Below are positions 26,001 through 37,564 of a stretch of 64,000 nucleotides of DNA, one piece after another; positions within the stretch are counted from its first letter, which is position 1; each line of letters opens with the position of its first letter. The DNA is from Eutypella sp. D-1 (Eukaryota; Ascomycota; Sordariomycetes; Xylariales; Diatrypaceae). A program made the position numbers and the translations under genes. Location of the stretch: assembly GCA_023313575.1 (NCBI GenBank), contig JAJTTP010000001.1, positions 3,658,001-3,722,000 on the forward strand, written 5' to 3'. The notes beneath the pieces were generated by a model. It was not told the origin of the DNA, made no database searches, and saw only the letters and a list, made by a program, of their open reading frames with translations.

Positions 26001-26741
26001 CGACTCGGGACGAAGGACATCCTCACCTTGCAGGTCTTACGACAACCACAGCTGGATATGACGGTATCAATCTCCGATGGCCTGGTTGGGCGAGATGCGG
26101 TGCGCGAATTTGGGGGCCTACAAAGCGCCGTGGCACGCCACCAGACGGTGCGGACGTACCGGTTTCATAGTTTCAAGGACCTGCACGCGTTCCAGGAGGG
26201 GCTCACGGGATACGAGGTGCTGTTCGACGGGATCGCGCAGACGCTGAACATATCGCGGCGGAGGATGGTGGTGCCGATCCACAAGAAGTGGGACGCGGGG
26301 ACTACGCGCATCCAGGTCGTGCGGGATCAGGACAAGGGCACGACGCAACTACTGGCATTCTTCGAGGACTGGCACCACGGCCAGTGTATGGGGTTCGTGC
26401 TCAAGGGCACCGACACATTCGAGGCTTTTGCCCGTAACGGCAAGGCCGGCCTTAAGCTCTCCGAAGCCAAGTTCCCCCTGCCTCGCACCGCCGCCGAGGG
26501 CGGCGTCGAAACCGACGACATGGCCTTCCTGTGCCTCGACATGCCCGACTACGCCGGCGAGAACGATGACATATCGATCATGTTCGACGATACCATGGGT
26601 ACGTTTCCTTATTGTCTCATCTATTTATCTATAAAGCTGTCTTTAGAGGTTGTTGCTAACGTCTTCGCCATAGAGAGGGATAGGCTTTGCGGGGTTCTGC
26701 CGGCCCCGGTCAAAGGGTCTCGGCGGAGCATGATCAAATGA
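23025..26741 (+). CDS. Large conserved protein, function unknown
   Basis: Exons 23025-26598 and 26674-26741 give 1213 residues. The 75-bp intron (GTACGT, branch GCTAAC, acceptor ATAG) is divisible by three and free of stops, so retention would still give a full-length 1238-residue product. I do not recognise a named family. Residues 1-45 are basic (KGKHSRRDRIMGKLFSGGRE). About 50-470 are Pro/Ser-rich and probably disordered, with the tandem unit QTPNVQTPNVQTP and many PPLP/PPS stretches that could bind SH3 or WW domains. From about 470 the protein is dense and folded: a helical segment (LFNARTKHLYELFRLYAEQL), then a module with QDVKWRPDACSLEVKLPRGF, then a C-terminal beta-rich part ending with RLCGVLPAPVKGSRRSMIK. 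There is no signal peptide or membrane helix. A cytosolic scaffold or regulator is my guess. A later start at the in-frame Met of MGKLFSGG (23073) cannot be excluded. Confidence 0.85.
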   Translation: MEPDIAKGKHSRRDRIMGKLFSGGRERKMTVEESANQISNFLGGADRLAVTHPIPPPPPHTAANSAAAPQTLPTLALDTSKAKRYPQASDVAGSRSHQSLAYRARSHSPPRPSKKKGLIVRFSDNYPEIIGEGGDECQTVVAEIGKRKRSKSVPAQVPAPIPPTKQGHEYMRQVGAVQDVQKSDDGFVPGPIRRTQTGMSSISDAQPEEPPLPSLLTPEPPPPRTIPAGDVGRSRFLDTSLRKDENRRSFIEIHQFEQRQAEAMAFAEARSASANSHHDWDENSSPEPIREVVARYKPLPSALPPAQDGSPPLKGPLLQTGPGQATVPSPLMTNSNRSPLPPPSPLEGLSPAPPLKSAARISPLQHQRSQELPPSSNEAPKLPPLSNSPPKLPPLDRDEIRLNTDMTGSPTSVYSASIYSNSDMSHSQTPNVQTPNVQTPASRRAPNSPDQARRRAPDATPPTNDDALDLFNARTKHLYELFRLYAEQLRPLESCRPEDLCRGALWWFLNGRSALETAIRTRPANPDDTKHLMARYQAYTDLAKGYWLAEVALAEIADGKYSPVGGELGEVRTALINNLKKLAVSMKRNGLLPPEEPFLPQTMNKSIWIEYPTMTQDVVALLNGISGSVLATAPQAQRSMDLLEALPLGDTSKFFNYGRVSADVYLMEMGMDSKQTYFPCLVSILRPPHDQNIMFVVASQNQTVSLRVQSDKNAGVNWQDVKWRPDACSLEVKLPRGFMLAIQCTQQDYTMLWSIYDFATKVQGYLYPRKDETVTYSTVLKGFHYFDANPKSRTFPKEPVGQCELGVYERLLKEGSPHGPRTFHRGFRVAIVTGPRTRTLSGVQHFFPPQLPIQFTFLRGDQRAPLLQLEFDDGKDKGRMVMTFKDDGEREKMLKLLNGTFVHHDEEVITEIPLEGMNMSDSIEDSKGGFPAVQRLPWQRARIINDKYAGDYPPTVLADKLRIEIESLDKAGVGVIGSITDRVNVAPGEVRLRLGTKDILTLQVLRQPQLDMTVSISDGLVGRDAVREFGGLQSAVARHQTVRTYRFHSFKDLHAFQEGLTGYEVLFDGIAQTLNISRRRMVVPIHKKWDAGTTRIQVVRDQDKGTTQLLAFFEDWHHGQCMGFVLKGTDTFEAFARNGKAGLKLSEAKFPLPRTAAEGGVETDDMAFLCLDMPDYAGENDDISIMFDDTMGTFPYCLIYLSIKLSLEVVANVFAIERDRLCGVLPAPVKGSRRSMIK

Positions 26742-29700
26742 GGCGTGTTGAGTCCTCGGTAAGAAAAAAGTGAGCGATACCCACCCACCGGCCGGTCGTT
26801 GTTACGGACCGGACGGGAGGTGGAAGAGAGACATTGAGACGAAGGAAACGAGACCATGAAATCGAACCGAATCGAACCGAACTGAACCAAATGTCTTCTT
26901 TGTTTTTGGATGCTCTTGACACGGGGCGATTGATAGGCTAGGATAGTTGCTGTATCAACAAGTTGTAGCAAAGTGGGCTGAGTATGTGTACGGATGGATG
27001 GATGGTCGGATTGATGGATGAGTGCGGGCGGGCGGTCAGGCAGGCGGGCATCCATCCAGGTTTTAAGGCTCGAAAGGGACGCACGGCGAGATCTCTGGCT
27101 ACTGCCCGGCTACGCTATTCTACACTACTACTTACTACAAACAACTTGGATCGCAGAAGAGCGAAACAGAAAAGAGAGAGAAAAGAAAGAAAAACTGAGA
27201 TCACGCTCCCCAACAGAACAGAGAGCACATCCGATACGCAGTCCCTTCCCATGCTGGCTCGCTACACCTGAAACCCACACCTTCCCGGCGCTGGCCTGAC
27301 CTGAAGTACCAACTTCTATCCTGCAGTCTACACACCCAGCTACTGTTTGCCCGCGCCGCTCGTACGCCTGCCCGCTATACGGACGGCCCGGACAGTTCGG
27401 GGCGGGGCGAGACGGAATGCGGTTGGATGGGACGGAGGTGAATGCTCGAAGCTAGCTAGCTACCTACCCTCCCCCCCTCCCCCCTTTACCTACCTGTCCA
27501 CTCACCTGCACACATATACCATAACTCAGCCGATCTCTCCCACCCGTATCGCACATGATGTGATAGATGGATAGATAAACGAGTCGGGCCTCAAGACCAA
27601 AAAGCAACAACAACAACACTACTGCAAATCTTTTTCTTGTGTCTTTTTCTTTCTTTTTTGGCTCGATCTTCATACTCCTTTTTTGAACCCTATCACTTAC
27701 GGAAGAAGGACATCCAAACATGCCAGCCAGCCAGCTTCACTTTTGGCGAGGCGGTAGAGTCGTGTGCGTGTGGTTTGGTGGTGGTTCGGAGCGCAGCGGA
27801 TTAGCAGGCGTAGGGCGTAACGTACGTACGTTCGTTCGGGCTGTATATATCTATCCATCTATGTATCTATATCTATCTTCATATATATATAAATACGTGG
27901 ACGGCCTTTTTTCTTCTTCTTCTCTTCTTTCTATTGTTCTTACTTGAGCTTACCTTAGTAGCTTCTTCTTTATGTTGATTTTGTATATCGAAAACATTCT
28001 CCAACCCCCCCCTTTCTTTTCCTTGGGTTATTTGCTGCTTGCTTGCCTGCCTGTGGTGCGGTCTGTTCTAGTTTACCTGGAATGAGAGATGGGATTCTAT
28101 TTAAACATGCCAGTGTATTTGATGTGACTGGGATAAGTTCAGCTGCAGGCGTCGTGGTGTCTGTCTGTTTGTCATGTTCCCGATGACGTGCATGGCGCTG
28201 TTGCACGTTGCGAACGGATTGGGTCCTGGCCCTCCTCGTCAAGCAATAGCCACTTACTTCTCTTCACCGGAACGGGGAGAGCAACAACCGAGGCTATGTG
28301 CCCTTTTTTTTCGTTCCCCCAAATTTGCCGGTTGTCGGTCAGTTTCGTCTTTTTTTGTGGGTTTAGCCGTAAGGGCCCGAGAGTGGCCGACCGGCGGAGG
28401 CCTCGGGGAATGAGAGAGCGGGGAGCGGGGGAAGGTTTGAGGCGCCCGGTCCCGTCGGGACAGATGGTTGTATCCCCCGGAGTTCTCCGCGCGTATACCT
28501 ACCTAGGCATAGGGTTCCAGTGATTGGATGAAAGTATCTCCCGGTACTACCTACCCAGGTAGTCATTGCAGGTTACGAGCCACTTGTATATGTACAATAT
28601 ATATATATATATATAATGGTCGTATGACGGCCGGTAGAATGTAAAGGAGTTCATGTGAGTTGACATTTCGATAATAATCCCGAGATCAGGTTCTTCCTTT
28701 TTGTTTTAGGGGAAAAGGGGGGGGGGGGTGGGGGAGAGAGGGGGGAGGCGGAAGGGGGAAGGGGGGATATTAAGGTAGGGTTACAAGCTCCATGGGGGAT
28801 GGCAAGGCACACTGGCATACTTCCCGGCTGCTTTCACGTGGGGGCCCTGCTAGGTCAGTTAGGGCTTAGCTGAATGAAGATGCATATTTAGCGTACCTAA
28901 GTACCTAGGTAGGTACGGAAGAAAGTGTACGGGGACTGGAAAGAAAGGGCGTTAAGGGCGTTGGAAAGAAAGGGGAGGAGCGAAGGGGGCAAGGGGGAAG
29001 GAAATCTACAGAGCCTCCCGCTAACAGCCAAAAAAAGTGTCAACGTCATCCTCTCAGGCATCCTAGACTGCCAACTGCCAGACGGGCCACAAACCTGGGC
29101 AAGACCGGGGGACGGGACATAACCCCTCGTTTTTTTCCCCTCCCCCACCTCCAAAACCCACTTACACAAATATGTACAGAGAATGTTGAATTACGTAACG
29201 ATACTATATATCGGTATGTTACCTGTGCACATGAACAGCGCTTTTGTCTAAAGCGGCGATAACTTTTAAGTGGAAGTAACTACCTACCTACCTAAGTATG
29301 TAGGGTAGGTAAGCAGTAACGGCCCTCATGGTGCCCTTTGTACCTAGGTAGGTATACCGCTCTGTATACCGCTCTAGGTCGGGTATGTAAGTAGTGAGTA
29401 ATGTCAATGCGGAGTGGAATACCTACCGATTGCTTCTCGTCCGCAAAATCCGTTCTGCCCGTCTTCCCGACACTTCCACTGTAAATGGGTCTTTTCTTTT
29501 CCTTCTTCCTTTCCCCCATTATACATATTTACTATCTACTACTCACTGCAGTTATAATAACAATAATAATAATAATAACTAAACATCTCTTGAACGCGGG
29601 GGACCTCAGCTAACCTTTTCCCACGATTGCTTGTAAGTTCCAATCTATATATCTATCTGTTACTTTTCTTTACGAACTCCCCCGGGGTCACTCTTAATTT

Positions 29701-30948
29701 CTTTTTCTTTTCTTTGGTAGTTGCATACCTGCATACCCCAGGTTGCATATCCTAAGAGATTCATTCTCCTTGCTCTACCTAAGTAGATCTAGGGTATGGA
29801 TGTGTGAGGTCATCCCGGCCAAGGGCTCCGTCACCGCGCGCAGTTAGCTCCCTCTTGTGTACCTTGTTTAGGCATCCAAATATTTTTTTTTTCCAGATCA
29901 TATACCAGTCGAGCCAGTTTATTAACCACCTACCTAGGTACCTCCAGGCCCGGGATTACCTAGGATTGATCCCCCTGATCCCCTTACCTCCAGGACTAGG
30001 TCCCTAGGTAGGTATGTACCTATTAGTTAAAAGAAGGCTGACTGGCTGACTGGCTGACTGACCGGCTTGACGTACCCAACAAACAAACAATCAGGCTAAC
30101 TAACGAACTACTAAAATCCCATAGACAGCCTTCCTTAAGGTTCTCCCTTAAGGTTCTCTCTGTTCATCGTCCATATCACTCAATCATCATCATCATCATC
30201 GTCATCATCGTCAACTTGAGCACTCAACCCTCGCCACGCATATCACATTTTGCTTGGTACGGTACTAGAGAGAGGTACTATAATCTAGTAAGTGGGCGGC
30301 GGTTCGGCCGGTTCGAGGTTCTTACATTATTAGCTCCTCAACCTATTTCTTTCCAGTTTCTTTTTAGTTTTTATTTTATTTTATTTTATTTTACCTTTTT
30401 TTCGAGTTTTATACCCGAAAAGGAATCCAAACCCCATATGAAGAAAGTTTTTATGTTAGTTAAAAGTCCTCAGCTACCGGATTTAACCTACCTAGGTAGC
30501 TAGGTAACTACTTAACCTGCATACATACCCCATACAGTCTATACATACAGTCTATTTATACAATCTATAACAGTCTTAGAACGTTCTGCGATGCTGACAT
30601 TTGCGACTCTACTCCAGGACAAGAGGAAGACATAAAAAATAAACCAAAACTCTCAGACTTCCAACAAGTCGTCTAGAGACGAGAGAGGACACAGTTCAAA
30701 GCCGAAGAAATCCGGAAGAAGGAGTTGCCCCAAACTGGCACTATAGACGTCAAGTCACGTATAGATAATTCGATAAAGTCAGACTATCAGGGTTGATCAG
30801 AGTTATAACGACGACGACATCAACGATAACGATAACGACGACCACGACGGGAACAACGACGGGAGCAACGACGGCGGCAACGACAACAACACACAACAGC
30901 AACAGAAACCTACAAAAAGAAGAAGAAAAACCACGGAGGAGATCGGAT
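26742..30948. other. 4.2-kb gene-poor stretch
   Basis: No gene is supported. It contains an (AT)n tract at about 28597-28615, a purine block with a G-run (28715-28770), an AAT repeat (29561-29579), CAT/CGT triplets (30182-30212), TTTTA repeats (30369-30393) and many TACCTAGGTAGG-type palindromes (28894-28917, 29340, 29930, 30003, 30488). The last few hundred bases, with an ACG/ACA-rich leader at 30808-30900, are likely the 5' untranslated part of the oxysterol-binding-protein gene. The gene's frame is open there but has no ATG before 30949. Confidence 0.5.
28597..28615. repeat. AT dinucleotide microsatellite
   Basis: About nine AT units lie in an intergenic stretch. Confidence 0.8.
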
Positions 30949-33098
30949 ATGCACGCCGGCAAGATCGCCTCGGGCCTAACCGGAAGGCGTCGTAGGACGC
31001 AGTCTACGGCTAGTATGTTGAGATCCAACGAGAACACAGACACACAGGCTATATACACTTGCTCGTTATTATCATCATCTAGCTGGCCTAAGTACTGACT
31101 TGATCACTCTTTCTTCACAAAATAGGTACCACCTCGTCCATAGACGGAAGTGTTGGCGAGATGGAGGACGACAGCACCACCGTCGAGCCCGAGCAGGGTA
31201 ATGGTATGTAATTCTCATTCTGAGCATTGCGGGAATGCCAAAATATCCGTCTACTAACATCCCAGTAAAGTGCTCATGCACATAATATCGCAACTAAGAC
31301 CTGGTGCCGATCTAAGTCGAGTCGTATTGCCCACCTTCATCCTCGAACCACGAAGTATGCTGGAGCGCATAACCAACTTCATGTGCCACCCCGAGATGCT
31401 CCTCTCCATCCCCGAACTCGACGACCCCGTACAACGCTTCGTCTCCGTCGTTAAGTTTTATCTGAGTGGCTGGCATATCAGACCGCCGTAAGTCCTATCC
31501 CCATACCGGCCCAGCCGGCTTATCCGGCTGACCGACCAACTAACATCTGTATCTTCATAGCGGTGTAAAGAAACCCTTAAATCCGATATTGGGCGAGATT
31601 TACACGTGTTATTGGGACCTGCCCGACGGCCATCGAGCATATTACGTCTCGGAACAGACCTCTCACCACCCGCCCAAATCGAGCTACTTCTACGCCGCGC
31701 CCCACCACAATCTCCGCATAGACGGAACCCTCAAGCCCAGGAGCAGGTTTCTCGGTAACTCTGCTGCCAGTCTGATGGAGGGGATCGCCGTACTTACCCT
31801 AACCAATAGAGGATCCGACCCTAAGAAGGGCGAGAGATAGTACGCCACAAACTTCCTGCATGGCTGGATACGCCGATGCTAACAACCAGCGCAGCTATCT
31901 AACACAGCCTAACATGTACGCAAGAGGCATATTATTCGGCAACATGAAGTACGAACTCGGAGACCACAGCGTCGTACGGTGTCCCGAACTTGGCCTTACC
32001 GCCGATATCGAGTTCAAGACCAAGGGCTGGGTCAGCGGGACATACAACGCTATCGGAGGAGTAATAAAGAACGACCATACAGGACAGCACCTCTTCGAGA
32101 TCTCGGGTTTATGGTCTGAGGAGATGTACATCAAGGATCTGAGGGTATGCGCCGTGATATATCCCGCCTAAAAAACCTAGTCCAATTGCTAACGGGGCCG
32201 GATAGACACATCAAAAAGAGATGTTCTTCAACGCCTTAAAAGAAAAGCCATCCAAGCCACAGGTCCGCCCCCTAGAGGAACAGGACGAGAGGGAATCCGT
32301 GAAGCTATGGCTCAAGACAGCCCAAGCTGTGCGAGAAAACAAACACAACGTAGCCACGGACGAAAAAACCAAGATCGAAGATATGCAGCGCGAGGAGGCG
32401 GCGAGTAGGGCGGCGGACGGCGTGGAATGGCACCCGCGGTTATTCAGGCGGGTGAGGGGCGGTCCGGGTGCTCCGGACGAGGGCCTCGAGGACCTGGAAT
32501 GGATCATTAACCATAAGATGTAAGTGGAAAACGAAAAAGTCTTGTCCCACCATACTTTCCGCCCTCCCCCTTTAACCCGCTTCCGGCGGATCCGCTAGTC
32601 ACAAGACGACTTGCCGTCAAAACTAGACTAAGTCATGACGAGCTTAATCTAACCCCCGTAATTTTTAGTGACTGGTCGACGCCCGATAAGGTAGCCGAGC
32701 AGGTCAAAGACATCTACCCGATCGTCCCGGGCCAGAAGGTGAGTGGTAATAACATCATCCCGCCCCACACGCCATCGAGCAAGCCGGCGTCCATCGCCAG
32801 GTTTAGTCCCGCGGCCCCCACCGCGACCGGCGACCTGATCGACTTCGGCGAGGACGACAGCACCGCGGCCGCGCCGCCGAAGAGGGACAGTAGTGACATC
32901 ACGGGCATGCTTCGGGACACTGGCAAGGACAAGAACGCCGACGGGGGCGGACCGCTCATCGACTTCACCGGCGACATCAAGAAAGAGCTGCCGACGGACC
33001 AGGGAGGCGGCGGCGGGAACAAGAACAAAGTGCCAAGCCTGAAGAAGTCCGGCACGGAGAGCAGCGGCGGCGATGCCTTCTTTGACGCGCAAGAGTGA
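30949..33098 (+). CDS. Oxysterol-binding-protein-related protein (OSH6/7 type)
   Basis: Seven exons (30949-31012, 31126-31203, 31271-31487, 31561-31839, 31895-32144, 32206-32519, 32669-33098) give 543 residues with every phase matching. It is a lipid-transfer protein of the ORP/OSH family. OSH6/OSH7-type members move phosphatidylserine against PI4P between ER and plasma membrane. The family fingerprint EQTSHHPP is present, preceded by NPILGEIYTCYW. The lid/N-terminal region reads SQLRPGADLSRVVLPTFILE and the core includes QPNMYARGILFGNMKYELGD. There is no PH domain or transmembrane segment, which fits the short OSH class. The C-terminal tail beyond about residue 410 is low-complexity and holds two LIDF motifs in acidic surroundings (GDLIDFGEDD, PLIDFTGD). 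A possible donor (GTGAGT at 32740) lies in the last exon, but the frame continues cleanly. One intron is only 55 bp. The third exon uses an AAAG acceptor five bases after a better-looking CAG. Confidence 0.93.
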
Positions 33099-34177
33099 GG
33101 GCGGGGACGTCCCTCTTCCTCGCCTGACCTAGATAGATAGACGTCTAGACAGTAAAATCGCATCTTGCTCCCTCCCCCCCTCCTCCTGGCCCCCGGGTGC
33201 TTCCTCTTCCTGGTTCCTTCATGTGGGAGATGGTGGGAGCCCGGGATACATGTTGTGTATATGTATGCCTCCTTTGTAGCGCGTGCGCTGATCATAATAC
33301 CCTGCCAGTTAAACCACCCCCCTGCCTGAGTGAGGCATACCTGTATTATTACTGGAATACCAAGCGCCTCCCCCGTCCAGCCCATGTCTGTGTGTGTCCT
33401 GGATGCTGATGACGGGGGGGATCGACTGAAGAGGAGGAATGAGCTTTGTATTATGTTTTTTTAGGACACGATGCACGGGGGTAATAGAGAAAGGAAAGAA
33501 AAGAAAAGATAACAGAGACGCTGGTTCCTCTCGCTTTTTTGTCGCGGATTCTTTTAACAACCGGGCTACCCTACCCCCCGTGTTTTGATGCACATGTGAT
33601 GTGTCCTATAACTCCTGAGTAGGTGGTTGTGGTAGGCGGAGGTGTTGAGTAGATATTATGTATGTATGTATATATATAACTTACCACGTTGTGAGATTCT
33701 GATACAGTACCTACCTAGGTATTTATTTATATTATCTATGGATAACTTGGATGGCTCAGTTACCCAATGGAAACGCAATTTCCTAGATTGAACGTACGCT
33801 GCGATGCCTGGTTTCCCCACCCCAAGAGTGAGGGTGAAGAGGGGACAGGTGAAGCTACGTAGTAGTGTTAAGGAGGCGCTATATAATGTTGTAGACATGG
33901 CTTGGTCATCTGCCCTTGGTGAGCGGCATTGTGATTTACGAAATGATGCTTGGACACTTGGTGATAAACATAGTTTCAAGGCTCTCGTTTCTTCGCGTCG
34001 TAACAATAGTGTTTTCTCTTTCCTTGCCCGATCCTCTTCCGTCGCCAACCCACTCACCACTCACTCACCGAACCCACTTCATTTTTCACACTAACCACAT
34101 CACTCCGCCACACACACACACACACACACGAACGACACGGCACGGCACGGCGCCAGGCCCTGCAGCTGATCGATCGA
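33099..34177. other. Intergenic between convergent genes
   Basis: This is the 3' flank of the oxysterol-binding gene and of the capping-protein gene. It contains a (CA)n tract at about 34111-34129 and one palindromic ACCTACCTAGGTA motif near 33708-33720. No gene is seen. Confidence 0.5.
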
Positions 34178-35494
34178 TCACCTCCTCATACTGCCGATGA
34201 TTTCGCGCTGGGCGTCCCTGTCGCGGCCGGCCTCGCTGAGACTGCCGAGGGAGCGGAGGTCGCCGACGACGTCCTTGGCCTTGCCGAAGTAGACCTCCTG
34301 GAGGAGGTTGCGCATCTTGAGCTCCATGTCCTCGACGAGGCGGCCGATGTTGGCGATCTGCTGCTCCTCCGTCTCGGCGGGGAGCTCCATCTCGATCTGC
34401 CGCGTCATGTTGCCCGACAGGTCTAGTTCCGCGTTGTCGCCGCCACCGCCGCCGCCCGAGGACGCCAGCGATAGGATCACCGTCGATGTTAGGTTGTACT
34501 GCGTGAACCGCGCCCGGTCGATCGCCTCGAATACGTGGATCGAGTCCCACGTCCCCTCGCTGGCCGCGCCCGGCGTCGCCACTGTCGCTTGTCGTTAGTA
34601 CCGCTGAGCATTGTCCTGTGTGTGTGAAAAGAGTCCGTTTTGTGACATGCAAGGGGGGGGGGCAAGACCAAGTATGCCTCGGTCTTAGATTTAAGTCGGC
34701 GTATACCGAATCTGAACTTGTTGTGGGGAGAACGGTGAAGTCTGCAGAACGAGGAAATAGGCGTCGTCCTTCGTGGTCTGCTTCTTCATCCCTATTTTCC
34801 TGGAGACGGGGATTGACTGCATGGTCCCGCAAAAAGATTGGACGAAAGGGGTACATATCAAGAATGGGAAAAGAAAAGCGGGTTTGTCACCGCCCACTCA
34901 CCCTTCTTCAAGAGTACGACGCCGGCGAACCCGTCGTCGAGGTTCCAGAAGTAGACGCTGCTGACGCCGCCCTCGTAGTAGAGCTCGCGGTAGACGTCGA
35001 AGGCCTCGTTAGCGCGGACCTCCATGCGGCGGACCTTCTCGGTGGGGGCGCCGGAAGCGGCAGCGGCGGCAGCTTCGTCGGCGCCCGCACCACCGTCGGA
35101 ACCGGAACCGCCGCCGCCACCACTACCGCCGGCGTTGTCGAGGGGCGGGTCGAACTCGTTGCTCCAGGGGGACCGGTAGCTGTCACCGTCGCGGTTGTAG
35201 TCGCAGAGAAGGTACTCGCGACCGGTCTGGCGGCACCGGCGCACGGTCAGGGGCTGGTCCACCGACGACAGCAGGTCCTCCGTCAGCTCCGGTGCGATGT
35301 TGATCAGGCTGTTCAGGTGCGCCGTCGTGTGCTTCGGGTTCAGGCGGCGGAGCAGGTCGCTGGATTATGAGGATATCTGGGTTAGCTGGGGTTGGGTTCA
35401 TTGGGAGACGGAGGGGGTAGGGGCAGGAAGAGATGTATGTAGATAGGTAGATTGTCACTTACAGAGCCGAATCGAAGGGGTCGGCGGCCGCCAT
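34178..35494 (-). CDS. cap2: F-actin-capping protein subunit beta
   Basis: On the minus strand the exons are 35494-35463, 35359-34902 and 34581-34178, with introns of 103 and 320 bp (the second has branch TACTAAC), giving 297 residues. It pairs with the alpha subunit to cap barbed ends of actin filaments. Recognition rests on [20 protein letters not shown], the strongly conserved [20 protein letters not shown], and [11 protein letters not shown]. The usual 'Y..GG.SSVY.W...' region is present as [21 protein letters not shown] Gly/Ala/Ser-rich insert of about 30 residues ([16 protein letters not shown] and following Ala-run) sits after the SPWSNEF segment, so the protein is slightly longer than is common for the family. 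The first exon is short (32 bp) but begins with a proper ATG and the family's N-terminal wording. Confidence 0.95.
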
Positions 35495-36090
35495 GGTGAG
35501 CTATATATGTGTGTTGGTTTGTGTATATCTACAGTAGATATTGTATCTATAGCTGCTCTCGTTTACACGTCTGTCTACCGCTCTCTCCTTTTATGGCTTT
35601 CTTCCTTTATTCTGCTTTTATCTCAAGATCTACGTTATCGTTTTCTTCGTCGTGGTCGTTGTCGTCTCGTCTCGTAGCAGAAATGGGTGAGGAAAGTTGA
35701 AATGGAAATAATACCAAGGTAGGTGAGCTCGCTATGTCTCTCTGGGTTGGAAAGGATATACTTTATATAAGAGGGCTCTAAGTTATTGGAGGGGGAGTTT
35801 ATAAGGAGCTCCAGTTAAGTCGTTAGGTCGTTACAGCCCACCGCCGCCTCCAGTGAGCTAGCTACGTTATGCCTGCCGCTGCCAGCCCAGCTTCATGGTG
35901 GGGTTGACATGTAGAGTGGGTCCGGGAGTTTTCTCCTCTTGTCGCATACATGCATAACCCCTATGGTGCTTAGGTACTATGCGATAACTAGGTAGGTAGA
36001 TTAAACAAGAATAAAATCGACATAATTTGCACCTCGGAACTTTGTACTGCCGTCATAAACCTGATCCCTTCAGGAGTGTCCTCTGTTTCT
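35495..36090. promoter_or_regulatory. Intergenic, promoter side of cap2
   Basis: This is the 5' flank of the capping-protein gene and the 3' flank of the hydrolase gene, both transcribed to the left. No distinct element is recognisable beyond two TAGGTAGG-type motifs (about 35718 and 35990). Confidence 0.4.
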
Positions 36091-37077
36091 CTAAGCATTA
36101 AGAAATGCCTCCAGTTCCTTCATGTACTTGTCCCGCTGGTCCACGTGCGAGAAATGCGCTGCATCCTCCAGCCTTATCCATTTGGACTTCTTGATATGGT
36201 CGGAGAACGGTTGCATCGTGACGTCCTGAGCTTCGTCCTCAACACCATTCACTAAAAGTGTGGGGACATCAATTTTCGACAAGAGAGGGATGGCGGTCCA
36301 ATTGCGAAGGGAACCAGATATATTCAGCTCGCTGACACCATACCTTACTTGGACGTCAGCTTCTTGTACATAACGTACCGCGTATACTTACAAGCGGCAA
36401 CGTTAAGAGTGTCAGACTTACATGGTGTTATAGGTGGTTGGGTCTTTCTCAAACCAATCCAATGCAGATTGGACTTCCGGCGCCGGCCATGGTCGAGCAA
36501 GGCTGAGGTGTCTCTGATAGAACACTTCTATAGCTGCCTGGTACTCCGGACTTTCGAAATCCCCGGTCTTATCCGCGCGATCGAGGGCATCCTGTACATC
36601 TCGTGGGAGCCGCTCCCTTAAGCTGTTGATGCCCGTTCGCCACGTGTCCATACTGGCCAGGCTGTTCGAAATCACCAGGTACCGTAAGTTTGTACGACCA
36701 GGCGACGTCGCCGCCCATTCAGCAGCCAGCATTCCACCCCACGAGTGGCCGTATAGGTCGATGGGCCGATCCGCTAAGCCTAAGTGCGATAAGAGGTTAT
36801 CGAGCTCGTCCTTGAATAAGCTCACGGACCAGAAGTCCTCATCGCCGGCCTTGTCGGGAAGGTGGGTTGAGAGCCCATTACCGATCTGGTCATAGAAGAC
36901 AAGGGGCCTCGAGGAAGATAGGTCAGTCAAAGGGAGCAAATAATCGTGACATGCTCCCGGGCCGCCGTGAAGAACAACCAAGGGAATGGCGGGCTGCTCA
37001 ATGTCACCAACGACCTTATACCAAGTACGGCACGGTTCTGCTACGCCAGGAACATTGAAGAGTGCAGTGCCCTCCAT
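36091..37077 (-). CDS. Proline iminopeptidase-like alpha/beta hydrolase (S33)
   Basis: On the minus strand exon 1 is 37077-36422 and exon 2 is 36343-36091; the 78-bp intron has donor GTAAGT and branch GCTGAC. The product has 302 residues. The fold is alpha/beta hydrolase with oxyanion motif HGGPG (residues 37-41), nucleophile elbow GHSWGG (Ser112), an acid in NGVEDEAQD (Asp255 or Asp259) and His282 in EDAAHFSH. This composition is that of peptidase family S33, which releases N-terminal proline or hydrolyses amino-acid amides. The precise substrate cannot be told from sequence. There is no signal peptide, so it is probably cytosolic. It lies just left of a decayed amino-acid-type permease, which may be coincidence. 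Confidence 0.9.
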
Positions 37078-37564
37078 GGTAGTCGTTGGTAAACCGGAAT
37101 GTCTAGAGACCGTGCGGGATGACTACTGTCCACCTTTGGACAGGATAAGAATACAACGGAAGAGAATGGTCTATATGGTATATAGTTGCTACTGGCTCTT
37201 TATGCCTTGACATTGCCTTATATTTCAGGCGTTGATTTCGCCGTGTAACGGCGGTATATAGCGGCATAACATCGATCTGCCGGAGTACCTTAAAGGCTAT
37301 TTATAAATTATTATTATAAATAAAGCATGTGTTATAGCCCTGGAGCTGCTACTTTTAAGCTGTGTTAATCGTTTGCTATCTTAAAAGGGGACAGGGACGG
37401 GAAGCAAGGGCATGCAATCCCAGCAGATCACCTGCTTATAACATGCAAACAGCTGGGTTTCGATTCTAGCCCTTGCCTCGTGTAGATGCTCTCTGCGTTA
37501 TATCATTGGCAAGTCCCCTATTATATAATACACTTCATTTGCGGCTGGTACTGATCCACAACCA
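37078..37564. other. AT-rich intergenic sequence
   Basis: This is the 5' flank of the S33 hydrolase gene. It passes without a visible boundary into the permease fossil. AT-rich words such as TTATAAATTATTATTATAAATAAA (about 37300) suggest old mutation. No gene is seen. Confidence 0.4.
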
